From Legionella moravica DSM 19234 (GTDB lineage Bacteria > Pseudomonadota > Gammaproteobacteria > Legionellales > Legionellaceae): a stretch of DNA of 64,000 nucleotides. Where the stretch lies: NCBI RefSeq assembly GCF_000423305.1, contig NZ_AUHS01000015.1, forward strand, positions 1 through 64,000. Reading direction: 5' to 3'. The notes beneath the pieces are model-generated. The model saw nothing but the letters and a program-made list of their open reading frames with translations, was not told the DNA's origin and did no database searches. Below, piece by piece: positions 45,733-55,180 of the stretch. Each line of letters begins with the position of its first letter. Position 1 is the first letter of the stretch. Position numbers and translations under genes: made by a program.

Positions 45733-46239
45733 CTAAATACTGCCGAGGTAGTCTGTTTTCCCAATCGCCAGGCCCAAATGTCGAAGAATGGCATAGGTCA
45801 TGCTGATGTGAAAATAAAAATTAGGCAGTGCAAAATGGTTTACATAGTCCAGTCCTTTAAAATGAAGTTCATTTTGATGTGTTTTGAGGGTAACTTCCCG
45901 ATTTTCGCTTCCGTCGATTTGTGAAGAACTGACGCTTTCTAAAAAATGGATGGTTTTTTTAATTCGATCTTCCAATTCTGCAAAACTGGTTTCATTATCT
46001 GCATAAACAGGAATTTCAATACCGGCCAACCTGGAAGCACATCCCTTGGCAGTATCAGTAGCAATTTGTATCTGGCGAATTAATGGGAACATATCCGGAG
46101 CTAAACGAGCATTAAGCCATTCAGCTGGATCTATTTGGTTGTTGTCACAATGAGATACTGCTTTTTTAAGGATAATCGATGTATTATTTAACATACGAAT
46201 GAATACAGGGATAGTCATTTGATGCATTGATAAAGACAT
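45733..46239 (-). CDS. DUF1993-family protein
   Basis: 168 residues. The N-terminus (MSLSMHQMTIPVFIRMLNN) and the C-terminal LPNFYFHISMTYAILRHLG are the conserved blocks of DUF1993, a four-helix-bundle family of about 170 residues related to DinB-like folds. Helical, cytosolic, no signal peptide. It lies 30 bp downstream of tenA on the same strand, so it may share the TPP-controlled transcript. No function is established for the family. Confidence 0.88.
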   Translation of the reverse strand: MSLSMHQMTIPVFIRMLNNTSIILKKAVSHCDNNQIDPAEWLNARLAPDMFPLIRQIQIATDTAKGCASRLAGIEIPVYADNETSFAELEDRIKKTIHFLESVSSSQIDGSENREVTLKTHQNELHFKGLDYVNHFALPNFYFHISMTYAILRHLGLAIGKTDYLGSI

Positions 46240-46269
46240 GTTCGTTTCCTGATTGAATTATTATTTAAT

Positions 46270-47001
46270 TTAGTGTCCAACTAACCTTATATCATGTTTT
46301 TTATTATTTTGGGCATAATATATTTCGTCAAAAAAATCGAGTTCAAAGGAAACGGATCTTGAAAAAAATCGTATTAATTCAGGCTGCTTTATAGGATGTG
46401 TATCTTCCACAATGACATTGACCTCGGTTGCAAGATTTTGGGTGAGCTGTACAAAATCAGCACCAGAATAGGTTGCTATCCAGTCTGAATAAGGATGGGT
46501 TTTCATTGGGTCTTTGTCAGCCATCATGGTGCCTAATTGGTAATAGATCCAAAAGCAGGGCAATATACTGCAAAGAGCCTCAGGCACCTCGGCTTGTGTT
46601 GATGTCTTAACCAGATACTGGGAATATTGAGATATTGAAGTTCCTGTTTGATGTTTATAGAACTCTCTAAAATGCTCACGGTATTGGAGTTGCATGCTGT
46701 GTTCGTTGTTTATAACATCGTTTGCCAAAGTATTCAGTTGTTTCGATAAACCTGGATGAGTCGTCTCGGTGCGTTTGGCAATATTTTGAAGAGCGCATGA
46801 AAATTGGCGTAAATACAAAAAATCATCGCGCAAATAGAGTCCGAACTTTTCTTGTGGTAAGGTTCCTGCAAATAACTCCTGATTGAATGGATGAGTGTAT
46901 ATTGCTTGCAAGGTGTTCTGATTGAGGTGCATTAACCGAGATAAATAACGGGCATCCGGTTTTTGTTTATAAAATAAAGGACAGTACTTCAAATAAGTCA
47001 T
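46270..47001 (-). CDS. tenA: TenA-family thiaminase II / aminopyrimidine aminohydrolase
   Basis: 243 residues. TenA enzymes salvage base-degraded thiamine by releasing hydroxymethylpyrimidine. Seen: the YLRDDFLYLRQF segment with active-site Asp (~residue 56), the LPCFWIYYQLG segment with the conserved Cys (~151) and the C-terminal Glu-containing helix (SVSFELDFFDE). Directly upstream is a TPP riboswitch whose 3' strand carries the ribosome site (GGAAGAG, seven bases before the ATG), so expression is probably shut at the translation step when TPP is high. No other thi genes adjoin it. Confidence 0.92.
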   Translation of the reverse strand: MTYLKYCPLFYKQKPDARYLSRLMHLNQNTLQAIYTHPFNQELFAGTLPQEKFGLYLRDDFLYLRQFSCALQNIAKRTETTHPGLSKQLNTLANDVINNEHSMQLQYREHFREFYKHQTGTSISQYSQYLVKTSTQAEVPEALCSILPCFWIYYQLGTMMADKDPMKTHPYSDWIATYSGADFVQLTQNLATEVNVIVEDTHPIKQPELIRFFSRSVSFELDFFDEIYYAQNNKKHDIRLVGH

Positions 47002-47007
47002 AATTCA

Positions 47008-47092
47008 CTCTTCCTTCGCAGGTATTATCCAGATCAGGTACTAAGGGTTTTTCTCAGCCGAACCACTAATCGGTTCAGCACCCCTGGTGACA
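47008..47092 (-). promoter_or_regulatory. TPP riboswitch (THI element) controlling tenA
   Basis: Read on the minus strand, the aptamer has AGGGGTGC, the core CTGAGA and ACCTGATCTGGATAATACC, then TGCGAAGGAAG, the universally conserved THI-box blocks in the right order. The 3' strand of the aptamer contains or abuts the tenA ribosome site, with only about 7 bases to the ATG. There is no obvious terminator, which points to control of translation initiation. Confidence 0.94.
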
Positions 47093-47204
47093 ATTTGATA
47101 CTGATTCTAGGCTTGTAGCGTTTTAGAGTCAAGGCGGGAAGCGGCACTGTCGGAATGGTACCCAACAGCGCAACCATTGACCTTGTAACAACTCATCGGT
47201 GTTA

Positions 47205-47639
47205 TTAAGAGTGATGACGTTCATGTGCTTGTTTGATTTCCTGATAGTGTTGCTTTTGCTGTGGTGTCAGGAGCGAATAGATTTGATGGCGCATCAGGAT
47301 GTGAGTTTTCAGCATGGCGTCTTTAATTTTGCTTCTTTGACTGATTAATTGATCCAGTTTTGCCTCATCGATTTTTTCTGCCTTGATTAATGCATCAATT
47401 TGATCTCGAATCACTTTTAGTTGTTTGTGACTGGTTTTTAACTGGGTTCTGGCTTGTACACGTATTGCTTTGATTTTAGCTTTTTGTTCCTGGGTCAAAT
47501 TTAAATTTTGAGATGTTTTTTTACTATCATTACAATGGCATGGTTGAGAAGGATTTTTTTCAGCAGGGCATGCAAAAGATGGTTGACCAATAAACAAGGC
47601 TAACGTAATAGCCGATATCCAGATAAGTTTCTTACTCAT
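47205..47639 (-). CDS. Spy/CpxP-like periplasmic protein (LTXXQ family)
   Basis: 144 residues from ATG 47639 (RBS AGAGGA upstream); an ATG two codons earlier is too close to the RBS. Signal peptide to ~residue 24 (ending PSFA). The mature part has a Cys/His patch (CPAEKNPSQPCHCND) and long helices with two LTxxQ motifs: NLTQEQKAKI near 47 and LLTPQQKQHY near 127. This is the Spy/CpxP layout: a periplasmic chaperone or envelope-stress/metal-sensing adaptor. The Cys/His patch hints at metal binding. No cpxAR genes are nearby. Confidence 0.85.
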   Translation of the reverse strand: MSKKLIWISAITLALFIGQPSFACPAEKNPSQPCHCNDSKKTSQNLNLTQEQKAKIKAIRVQARTQLKTSHKQLKVIRDQIDALIKAEKIDEAKLDQLISQRSKIKDAMLKTHILMRHQIYSLLTPQQKQHYQEIKQAHERHHS

Positions 47640-47760
47640 TATCATTTCCTCTTGTTCGTTAAACAGATATTCCTGTGGGTATAATTAACTCATTCCATCC
47701 ATGATTGGCGCAGTATAGATCGAAAGGATTAGTTAAATACAGTGCTCTAGATTAATTTCA

Positions 47761-47789
47761 TTGCTGTATTTCTCTCAATATGTTATAAA
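47761..47789 (+). promoter_or_regulatory. candidate sigma-70 promoter of the rpsB operon
   Basis: TTGCTG and TATAAA separated by 17 bp, about 97 bp upstream of the rpsB ATG. -10 is one mismatch from consensus; -35 is weaker. Confidence 0.45.
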
Positions 47790-47804
47790 TATCGCGCTTT
47801 AAAT

Positions 47805-47886
47805 ACACACACGCTTCGTCACATACGTTAGGGTCCCTTGTGGGTTTCGTATGGGAAGTGTGGAGGCTTAACCCTGGAGATATAAT
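47805..47886 (+). promoter_or_regulatory. structured rpsB leader, possible S2 autoregulatory site
   Basis: The untranslated leader includes CATACG ... CGTATG (about 47822-47850) enclosing a GGGTCCC/TGTGGG interior, then TGGAGGCTTAACCCTGGAG just before the start codon. Ribosomal protein S2 represses its own mRNA in E. coli; the sequence here is only compatible with such a fold. Confidence 0.4.
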
Positions 47887-48648
47887 ATGAATGTTAGTAT
47901 GCGTGAGTTGCTTGAAGCTGGAGCACATTTTGGTCACAGAACTCGGTACTGGAACCCTAAAATGGGTGAGTATATTTTTGGATCAAGAAATAAAATCCAC
48001 ATCATCAATTTAGAAAAAACCATGCCTATGTTGAGCGACGTAGTGAACTACGTTGGCCGATTGGCATCAAACAAAGCAAAAATTTTATTTGTCGGAACCA
48101 AGAGAGCAGCACAAGACAGTATTCGTGAACACGCGAAACGTTGTGGCATGCCCTATGTTGATCACCGTTGGTTAGGCGGTATGTTGACTAACTATAAAAC
48201 AGTTCGTCAATCTATATTCCGATTGAAAGAATTAAAAGAAATGAAAGAAAAAGGCTTGTTTAACGACATGATCAAGAAAGAAGCATTGATGCTGACTCGT
48301 GAACTGGAAAAACTGGAGCGTGGTTTAGGCGGTATTGAACACATGGGTGGTTTGCCTGATGCTCTGTTTGTTGTTGACGTTGGTTTTGAGCACATTGCTG
48401 TTGAAGAAGCACGTCGGTTAAAAATCCCTGTTATTGGTGTTGTCGATACTAATAACAGCCCAGACAATATTGATTACGTTATTCCTGGAAATGATGATTC
48501 CATGCGAGCTGTAGATATTTACGTTCGATGCGTTGCTGACGCAATTCTTGATGGAAAAAACAGCAATACTGTAGGTGGTATGTCTTCTGATTCTGAATTT
48601 GTAGAAGTTGCTACGGGTTCTGGTGAAGCAGATAAAGCTGGGGAATAA
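47887..48648 (+). CDS. rpsB: 30S ribosomal protein S2
   Basis: 253 residues (E. coli 241). Conserved blocks: [22 protein letters not shown] at the start, [27 protein letters not shown] and the [25 protein letters not shown] stretch. First gene of the rpsB-tsf-pyrH-frr cluster. A strong CTGGAG ribosome site lies before ATG. A GC-rich hairpin with a T-run lies between it and tsf, so downstream genes may depend on read-through or another promoter. Confidence 0.97.
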   Translation: MNVSMRELLEAGAHFGHRTRYWNPKMGEYIFGSRNKIHIINLEKTMPMLSDVVNYVGRLASNKAKILFVGTKRAAQDSIREHAKRCGMPYVDHRWLGGMLTNYKTVRQSIFRLKELKEMKEKGLFNDMIKKEALMLTRELEKLERGLGGIEHMGGLPDALFVVDVGFEHIAVEEARRLKIPVIGVVDTNNSPDNIDYVIPGNDDSMRAVDIYVRCVADAILDGKNSNTVGGMSSDSEFVEVATGSGEADKAGE

Positions 48649-48663
48649 TTAATATTTGAATAA

Positions 48664-48695
48664 AGGGGGCGTTAATTTTAATTAGCCCCCTTTTT
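48664..48695 (+). terminator. intrinsic terminator / attenuator between rpsB and tsf
   Basis: AGGGGGC stem, loop GTTAATTTTAATTA, stem GCCCCCT followed by five Ts. It lies 15 bp after the rpsB stop and just ahead of tsf: a classic intrinsic terminator that probably reduces tsf-pyrH-frr relative to rpsB. Confidence 0.85.
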
Positions 48696-48714
48696 GCTAT
48701 GTGGAGAAATGAGT

Positions 48715-49596
48715 ATGTCAACAATTAGTGCTGGATTGGTAATGCAACTTCGTGAGCGCACAGGCGCAGGCATGATGGAATGTAAAAAATTTCTAATTGC
48801 GACTAACGGTGATATAGAGCTTGCTATTACCGAAATGCGTAAAGCAGGTCAGGCTAAAGCAGATAAAAAAGCAGATAGAGTCGCTGCTGAAGGTATTGTT
48901 GTTATCGCTCGTTCTGCAGACGAATCTTCTGCAGTTATGATCGAAATCAATAGCGAAACCGATTTCGTAGCACGTGATGAGAACTTCACCAATTTTGCCA
49001 ATGCCGTTTCTCAAGCTGCCTTAAACAGTTCTGTTTCTGATATTGCTGGATTATCTGATCAGCCTTTATCTGGTGGTGTTACGGTTGAACAAGCCAGACA
49101 GCAATTAGTCGCTAAAATTGGTGAGAACATCAAGTTACGACGCATTGAGCGAATCAGTTGTACTGGTGGTGTGATTGGTTATTACCTGCACGGTTCACGT
49201 ATTGGTGTTATGGTTGCTTTAAAAAATGGTTCAGAAGAATTAGCCAAAGACATTGCGATGCATATTGCTGCCAGCAAACCAATTGTTGTAAATCGTGATC
49301 AAGTATCTGCTGAAGCAATTGAAAATGAAAGAGAAATTTTCACTGCCCAAGCTAAAGAAAGTGGTAAGCCACAAGAAATTATCGATAAAATGATTGAAGG
49401 ACGTATTAACAAGTTTATTGATGAAGTCAGCTTATTGGGTCAACCATATGTTAAAAACCCAGATATTAAAGTCGGTCAGCTTCTGAAAGAGAAGGGCGCT
49501 GAAGTAGTTTCTTTCATTCGCTATGAAGTAGGTGAAGGCATTGAAAAGAAAGAAGATAATTTCGTTGAAGAAGTGATGGCTCAGGTTCGTACATGA
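48715..49596 (+). CDS. tsf: translation elongation factor Ts
   Basis: Nucleotide exchange factor for EF-Tu. 293 residues with start [25 protein letters not shown]; the conserved N-terminus selects ATG 48715, and GGAG is spaced eight bases before it. The UBA-like N-terminal domain, the [10 protein letters not shown] motif (the Asp-Phe that disturbs the EF-Tu Mg2+ site, near residue 81) and the coiled-coil/C-terminal module are present. Immediately followed by pyrH with stop/start overlap. Confidence 0.97.
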   Translation: MSTISAGLVMQLRERTGAGMMECKKFLIATNGDIELAITEMRKAGQAKADKKADRVAAEGIVVIARSADESSAVMIEINSETDFVARDENFTNFANAVSQAALNSSVSDIAGLSDQPLSGGVTVEQARQQLVAKIGENIKLRRIERISCTGGVIGYYLHGSRIGVMVALKNGSEELAKDIAMHIAASKPIVVNRDQVSAEAIENEREIFTAQAKESGKPQEIIDKMIEGRINKFIDEVSLLGQPYVKNPDIKVGQLLKEKGAEVVSFIRYEVGEGIEKKEDNFVEEVMAQVRT

Positions 49597-50336
49597 TGAA
49601 TGAAAGTCACCCGAAATTAAAATACAAACGAATATTGCTTAAATTTAGCGGCGAAGCCTTAATGGGTAAGTCGCAATTTGGCATCGATCCCTCTGTTCTT
49701 GATACTTTGGCTCGAGATGTTGCTGAGTTAATTCAAATGGGAGTCGAGGTAGGTTTGGTTGTCGGTGGCGGTAACTTATTTCGCGGTAAGGCTCTTTCTC
49801 AAGCTGGGTTAGGGCGAGTTACCGGTGATCATATGGGCATGCTGGCAACAGTAATGAATGCCTTGGCAATTCGAGACGCATTGGAGCGAATCGATTTGCC
49901 AGCGCGTATTATGTCTGCCATCCCTATGATGGGTGTAGTTGACTCTTATCATCGGCGAAAAGCAATAACTCATTTGCGAAATGGCCAGGTTGTTATTTTT
50001 GCAGCCGGAACCGGTAATCCTTTCTTTACAACAGATACAGCTGCTTGTTTGAGAGCAATTGAAGTAGGTGCTGATGTTGTATTGAAAGCTACCAAGGTAG
50101 ATGGAGTCTATTCTGCGGATCCTTTTAAGAACCCGGATGCAGTTCGATATGATTATTTAACTTATAAAGAAGTATTAACCAAGGGTTTGGAAGTCATGGA
50201 CTCTACAGCGATTTGTCTGTGTCAGGATCAAGGTATGCCATTACAGGTTTTTGATATGGCTGCTCCTGATGCTTTGAAGCGAATTGTTACTGGAGAACGA
50301 GTAGGAACTATAGTCGGAGCGAATCATGATCAATGA
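49593..50336 (+). CDS. pyrH: UMP kinase
   Basis: Phosphorylates UMP to UDP; hexameric, allosterically controlled in bacteria. 247 residues; the start is ATG 49593 or the next codon ATG 49596. Amino-acid-kinase fold blocks: [13 protein letters not shown] (phosphate loop Lys), [22 protein letters not shown] and [14 protein letters not shown] (UMP/ATP sites), and [13 protein letters not shown]. It overlaps the tsf stop and the frr start (11 bp), giving tight coupling. Confidence 0.97.
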   Translation: MMNESHPKLKYKRILLKFSGEALMGKSQFGIDPSVLDTLARDVAELIQMGVEVGLVVGGGNLFRGKALSQAGLGRVTGDHMGMLATVMNALAIRDALERIDLPARIMSAIPMMGVVDSYHRRKAITHLRNGQVVIFAAGTGNPFFTTDTAACLRAIEVGADVVLKATKVDGVYSADPFKNPDAVRYDYLTYKEVLTKGLEVMDSTAICLCQDQGMPLQVFDMAAPDALKRIVTGERVGTIVGANHDQ

Positions 50337-50883
50337 AATAAAACAAGACGCAGAAAAGCGGATGAAAAAAACAATTGAATCATTGCATGTGGACATGTCA
50401 AAGATTCGTACTGGTAGAGCAAATGCTGGCTTGTTGGATCATGTTCAAGTAGATTATTACGGTACACTGACTCCTTTAGGCCAAGTCGCCAATATTAGCG
50501 CCAGTGACTCACGAACCATTACGGTTACTCCTTGGGAAAAATCTATGGTCGCTGCTATTGAAAAAGCAATTTTAACTTCTGATCTGGGCTTGAATCCGTC
50601 TACAGCAGGAAGTGCCATTCGTGTTCCAATGCCTCCTTTAACTGAAGAGCGTCGTAAAGAGCTGATTAAGGTGGTACGTGGTGAGGGCGAACAAGGACGG
50701 GTATCCATACGCAATATCAGAAGAGATGCAAATAGCCAGCTGAAGGATTTAGTAAAAGATAAGGCAATTTCTGAGGATGATGAGCGTCGTGCTGCTGAAG
50801 TGATTCAAAAGCTGACCGATAAATACATTGCTGAGATTGATGCAATTCTTGTTGTAAAAGAAAAAGATTTGATGGAATTTTAA
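50326..50883 (+). CDS. frr: ribosome recycling factor
   Basis: Splits post-termination ribosomes together with EF-G. 185 residues, identical in length to E. coli RRF. Conserved [14 protein letters not shown] and [16 protein letters not shown] in the long-helix/domain II junction, and [23 protein letters not shown] in the C-terminal helices. It begins inside the end of pyrH and is the last gene of the operon, followed by an intrinsic terminator. Confidence 0.97.
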   Translation: MINEIKQDAEKRMKKTIESLHVDMSKIRTGRANAGLLDHVQVDYYGTLTPLGQVANISASDSRTITVTPWEKSMVAAIEKAILTSDLGLNPSTAGSAIRVPMPPLTEERRKELIKVVRGEGEQGRVSIRNIRRDANSQLKDLVKDKAISEDDERRAAEVIQKLTDKYIAEIDAILVVKEKDLMEF

Positions 50884-50934
50884 ATCAGGACAAGTGTGTA
50901 CCTCACACTGTTTTGTGCCATGAACACTATAATA

Positions 50935-50958
50935 AACCCGGGCCTACCGGGTTTTTTT
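50935..50958 (+). terminator. intrinsic terminator after frr
   Basis: AACCCGG GCCTA... CCGGGTT stem followed by seven Ts (AACCCGG at 50935-50941, CCGGGTT at 50947-50953, T-run to 50958), 51 bp after the frr stop. Ends the rpsB operon. Confidence 0.92.
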
Positions 50959-51110
50959 CTATGTTGTAGCGACAACAGATCATCTGATTATTCAAAATTT
51001 TCGAAGGCCTGAGCGTTTCATTGTAAGAAATAAAATCATCGTATTTTATACGGTGATATTCGCTCAATTATTCTTGTAACATCTGATGAGTTTATTTCAA
51101 TAGATCAGAT

Positions 51111-52988
51111 ATGATTACAAACCTCAAAATTATTCATTTACTTACTAAATATCAGGCTATTCCATCCGAATATGAACCTTCTATTTCAATTGCCTCAACT
51201 CAGAGGTTTGACGAAGAAGCACGAACGACTTATGCATTTTTTACCAAATTGACCCAGGAAGATTTTCCAGCACCGGCGACTGTGTTAAAAAATAAAATTC
51301 ACTTTTGGTTAGCAAAGCGTTGGGTTTGTGTAAGAAATACTGTTCTTGACTATCGTGTTACCCCTTCTTTGCCTGTCAATCAATTTTGCCTGGAACTTGC
51401 AGAAATGACGGCTGATTCCGACATGGCAGCGTATCATATCTTAATGCCTTACAATCGCTCTTTTCATCCTTTTGACTACGATACTCGGTATTTACTAGCC
51501 CATTTCGTTGATTATATGCAGCCTATTTACACACAAGATGAAATAGCCGATAGATTAGCTCCTCACATTTACAGTTTTCTGGACTTAAAATGTTTGGACG
51601 AAGATCCTTTATTATTGAAGGAAGTAATCGAGCGCGTTGTTCCGAGGTTAAACAATTTATCTGATATTACAGAATCCTTTTGGGTGATGCGCTATCTATC
51701 TCAGGAGGTACAGTGTCAATTTATTGAGGCAACATTTGATCGTTGGTTTGATGAACGAAAACGTGATTTATCACAGTACATCAGGGTACCTACGAAGGAA
51801 TGGAGTGTCGATGTAACCGTGCTTTTCCGAACCTTATTGATAGATAAGATAGCTGAAAAAACGCTTACAGCTAGCGCTTGTTTAAGTGAAATCAATTCAT
51901 TGAAACAATATACTTATATTTCTGAAGAAACTGAGATTATTACTGCATTTTTAACTAAATTGCAGCCGAGATTACCCGAGTTATTTCAAGATATAAATTC
52001 AGTGGATGATCTTCTGATAACAGCTTCTAGACATCAACGTTTTATAGCCTCAATATTTCGCAATCTGTTGATTGAGTCGGCTAATCCCGATAACATTTGG
52101 AATTTATTGATACTCAAAGAAGACGAATTTTTGGCTTATTTCTATTCTATTTTTATCCCGCATATCACTCAATCAACACGCTCTTTTACTGATTTTCTAG
52201 AATTGCTTGGGAAATGGAAAAAACCCTCATACTTAGTTAAGGTCTCTAAGTGGAGAAGCCATTATGAATCCGAAGGGTGTCTTTTAATTCAAGCGGAACT
52301 AATTAAAACATATTTAATCCACTTGGATAGCTGGATATCCGATATTCCCAATTTTTTATTATTACTGGATAAATTGAAAGCCATACACCACAGTATTGTT
52401 CCTTTATTTGAACGATTCGCGCCGTTTATTATTAACAATAGTCGTGTTTTCATTTCATTTTTTCAAAGACTTAATAGCATCATTAGTGTCCGTTTAAAAA
52501 ATGACTATCGGAACTATTGGCTATCAAAAGTTGATTTCAAATTATTCGTCTCTTCATTGTCTGAGCTGGATAATTTTTTTATTTCCTCATGCATGAAGCC
52601 AGAAGAACGGCGCTTTGTTTTGTCAAAGCTTGACGCCCAGCAATTAAATTGCACCCCAGAGGCACTTGATATGTACAAAGTTCAAAAACTGGATGTTCCA
52701 ACTTTGATTGATGATTTAAAAGCATATGTTTCCAAAACTTCATTCCGAAAAGGAGCCCTCGATTTAATGGACCAGTTGAGTAAAAATCCACCCTTTGACC
52801 GCTCTGAGTTGAATCAATTGATTATACCAATAATGAATGAAATTAAAGCAACTTTTAAACTAACTTATTTTTCTATACCATCTTCTTATAATAGTCACTT
52901 GTTGCAAATACTGAAAAAGGCTTATAGCGCTGAAGTGTACACGTCACAGACCGCGGCTGCCTCAGTTGCACCCATAGGTTCTTCTTGA
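51111..52988 (+). CDS. 625-residue protein of unknown function; effector candidate
   Basis: I do not recognise the family. The sequence is predicted to be mostly helical, with many Leu/Ile/Phe heptad-like stretches and no signal peptide, membrane segment or enzyme motif. AT-rich and stand-alone, placed between the frr terminator and a repeat element. The last residues (AAASVAPIGSS) are small and weakly hydrophobic. The stop codon TGA lies exactly at the left edge of the 723-bp inverted-repeat element at 52988-53710, so the original C-terminus may have been altered by insertion. Effector status is inferred only from genome style. Confidence 0.6.
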   Translation: MITNLKIIHLLTKYQAIPSEYEPSISIASTQRFDEEARTTYAFFTKLTQEDFPAPATVLKNKIHFWLAKRWVCVRNTVLDYRVTPSLPVNQFCLELAEMTADSDMAAYHILMPYNRSFHPFDYDTRYLLAHFVDYMQPIYTQDEIADRLAPHIYSFLDLKCLDEDPLLLKEVIERVVPRLNNLSDITESFWVMRYLSQEVQCQFIEATFDRWFDERKRDLSQYIRVPTKEWSVDVTVLFRTLLIDKIAEKTLTASACLSEINSLKQYTYISEETEIITAFLTKLQPRLPELFQDINSVDDLLITASRHQRFIASIFRNLLIESANPDNIWNLLILKEDEFLAYFYSIFIPHITQSTRSFTDFLELLGKWKKPSYLVKVSKWRSHYESEGCLLIQAELIKTYLIHLDSWISDIPNFLLLLDKLKAIHHSIVPLFERFAPFIINNSRVFISFFQRLNSIISVRLKNDYRNYWLSKVDFKLFVSSLSELDNFFISSCMKPEERRFVLSKLDAQQLNCTPEALDMYKVQKLDVPTLIDDLKAYVSKTSFRKGALDLMDQLSKNPPFDRSELNQLIIPIMNEIKATFKLTYFSIPSSYNSHLLQILKKAYSAEVYTSQTAAASVAPIGSS

Positions 52989-53710
52989 CGAAATGCTACA
53001 TCTTTAATTCCAAATGTTATCGAAATCTCGCTAAAATGTCCTTCTCCCTCAGGGACAAGGTGCCAACGGCGGATGAGGGGATCACACATCATTCATTAAC
53101 TACTTATAGATAACATCCATTACTAAATTAAATTGTTGCTGTACTTCATTATTCCAAAACCTTAATATTTCAGCAATCGTATTCATTTTGCCTGCACTTA
53201 TTCTGCTGACCACCATCTATCTCAATAATTAGGGTCTGTTGACAATTCAAGTTTCCACGTCCCGCGACTTGTTTTCGGGATCCAATTCACTCTTTATAGG
53301 CACAATATATTCTTGTTTTGCGCACGATCTATCGATTCCGCGAACAAGTCGCGGAAAGTAGGCTTGAATATAATGAAAGGTCAACAGCCCCTAATCTTTT
53401 TTCGATACAAACGAAATCTACAATATAGGTACCAATAGGGAATTGTCTTCAGAATTTAAATCCTTGAACTCGTTGTGCCCAGGCGAGTTCCACATTTTAA
53501 TTTCCATGCAGGAGCTGTTTTTGCGTAGGCTTTTTGCATTATCAATTAATCCCATGCATTGAATTCATTTTTGGTTCGACTCAGTATATTAAAAGATAAT
53601 TTTAATCGTTTGAAGATCCCCTCAACCGCCGTTGGCACCTTCTCCCTGAGGGAGAAGGACATTTTAGCGAGATTTCGATAACATTTGAAATTAAAGGTTT
53701 AGCATTTCGT
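52988..53710. mobile_element. 723-bp inverted-repeat element with ~95-bp ends, disrupted by a nested MITE
   Basis: The left end (ACGAAATGCTA... through GTCCTTCTCCCTCAGGGA... GGTGCCAACGGCGG) is repeated in reverse complement at the right end (to ACGAAATGC at 53702-53710). The arms are ~95 bp and nearly identical. Each arm includes a CTCCCT/AGGGA palindrome. The inside has no ORF of note and contains the smaller element at 53231-53392. The remainder (53711-53872) is repeat debris. Confidence 0.8.
53231..53392. mobile_element. MITE-like inverted-repeat element (family B, copy 2), nested
   Basis: About 162 bp with ends AGGGTCTGTTGACA and GTCAACAGCCCCT. An internal hairpin is built on GTCCCGCGACTTGTT / AACAAGTCGCGG. 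Same end sequence as the element at 4789-4953. It is inserted inside the larger element at 52988-53710. Confidence 0.75.
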
Positions 53711-53753
53711 AAAGAAAAACTTAAGGAAAATTGGGAGAGTGTGCTTGCTAGGG

Positions 53754-53786
53754 CATGAAAGGTTTTTTGTCATGTACAGAGCAAAG
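53754..53786. repeat. fragment of family R right end
   Basis: GGTTTTTTGTCATGTACAGAGCAAA at ~53761-53785 matches the outer right end of family R; the GC arm is missing. Confidence 0.5.
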
Positions 53787-53872
53787 TTATAGGAGATTAA
53801 GGGCTATTGAACTGGAATAAATTGATTAATAATCCTAAGCTTAAAGTAATAACAATAAATTCGGTTGCTTCT

Positions 53873-54247
53873 ATGAAAAACTTGTTGGGGTTTATACTGT
53901 TTGCTTTTATAAGTACCATTGCATGTGCCGATGAACTGGGAAAAAAAACCTATGATATCGCGTGCCAAAATTGTCATTCTCCCAAATTAGCTACCGCAAT
54001 TAAAGCTCCCGCAGCATTTGACAAAAATGCCTGGGAATTGAGGTTTAAAAAGGCAGAAACTGAATCAGAGAACAATCCCTCCTATTTTAAAACTCCAATG
54101 GACTATCTTCTTTACAGTGTAAAAATGGGCAAAGGGCTGATGTATCATGGAGGTTTATGCAATGAAGCGGATGTACCCAATAAAGATTGTTCTGATGAGG
54201 CACTTACTGCTGCCATTAATTATATGAGTGAACCACAAAGTGAATAA
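53873..54247 (+). CDS. cytochrome c5-like periplasmic protein
   Basis: 124 residues from ATG 53873. A signal peptide (MKNLLGFILFAFISTIACA) exports it, and a single CxxCH haem site (CQNCH) lies near residue 34. The downstream GKGLMYHGG segment supplies the likely axial Met in the class I, c5-like order, followed by two Cys that could form the c5 disulfide. A TTG start at 53807 with an AGGAG ribosome site would add 22 residues and is possible, but would bury the signal peptide. Probable electron carrier in the periplasm; partner unknown. Confidence 0.8.
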   Translation: MKNLLGFILFAFISTIACADELGKKTYDIACQNCHSPKLATAIKAPAAFDKNAWELRFKKAETESENNPSYFKTPMDYLLYSVKMGKGLMYHGGLCNEADVPNKDCSDEALTAAINYMSEPQSE

Positions 54248-54315
54248 ACAGTATGGATAGAGTCTTCCTATCCAGATGTATCGAATTAATTTTGTTTCGA
54301 TTTAAAAGTATGAGT

Positions 54316-55041
54316 TCAATATTCTCCAATTGTTCCCCATGAATGGGTCCATGTGATCTTCTTGAGCTCACCGGTAGCGAAAATTTGCTCAAAAAACAGG
54401 TCTTTATCTGGACTTTTGGCTGTTATCAACACCAGATTAGCACAGTTCTTAATTGGAATAACGATTGAGGCCTTAAAGTGTTTTTTTATGGTTTGGACAA
54501 GTTCCCATTGCTCTTTGTAATTAGCCAGATTAACTGCAAGAAAACCATCTTCTGTCAGGTTGTTGCGGCAAAATATAAAAAAATCATCTGTTGTGCATTC
54601 TTTGGGAAAATGATGGGCATCGTATAAATCCACAATGAGATTCTTGTATAAAATGGAGTTGGTGTGAAGGAATTCATTGGCATCTTGATGAATTATCTCA
54701 AGATTGGATAATTGATTTACCATAAAAAAGTGTTTGGATATGTGAATGACTTCTTCACTACATTCTACTGCCGTGATGGATTGTTTTGGGGTACTGACTT
54801 TTAGCATATGAGGTATGCCAGCGCCACCAAGACCTAATAAACAACAATTATCAGGATGGTTTCGTGCCATAATCGTAAGGGCATTGAGGTAATGCAAAAT
54901 GGGATTTTGTGGTCTTCGCCTATTGATTACCGTCTGTAATGCGTCACTTCCTAATGTCAGCCAACGATAGAGCGGGTTTTGAAATACTTTATATCCTGAT
55001 GGTGAGGTATAAATGCAGCGTGCCAATTTTGTTTTCCACAT
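54316..55041 (-). CDS. spermidine-synthase-like methyltransferase-fold protein
   Basis: 241 residues. A class I Rossmann core has CLLGLGGAGIPHML (motif I, ~residue 67), ITAVECSEEVIHIS (acidic end of strand 2), IIHQDANEFL and NLIVDLYDAHHFPKEC (motif IV). This arrangement is the spermidine-synthase/SAM-dependent family, but the N-terminal beta-domain of true SpeE is short and the catalytic DxxDP-type pair is not obvious. Aminopropyl transfer is therefore uncertain. Cytosolic; convergent with the cytochrome gene. Confidence 0.75.
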   Translation of the reverse strand: MWKTKLARCIYTSPSGYKVFQNPLYRWLTLGSDALQTVINRRRPQNPILHYLNALTIMARNHPDNCCLLGLGGAGIPHMLKVSTPKQSITAVECSEEVIHISKHFFMVNQLSNLEIIHQDANEFLHTNSILYKNLIVDLYDAHHFPKECTTDDFFIFCRNNLTEDGFLAVNLANYKEQWELVQTIKKHFKASIVIPIKNCANLVLITAKSPDKDLFFEQIFATGELKKITWTHSWGTIGEY

Positions 55042-55180
55042 GAATCGTTTGATCCTTTATGACAATTATTATCACTTCGTCTTTAAAATTGTAAGGTTGT
55101 ATTTCAAATTAACTTCTGTTAAGTTTGACCTGCAAAGTTTAGCCTAAAATAACATATTTTTCAGACAGGGAGTCAGACGT

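Noticed and set aside
54316..55041. Firm call as spermidine synthase SpeE
   Set aside because: The N-terminal beta-domain is short and the usual catalytic Asp pair is not evident, and no speD is nearby.
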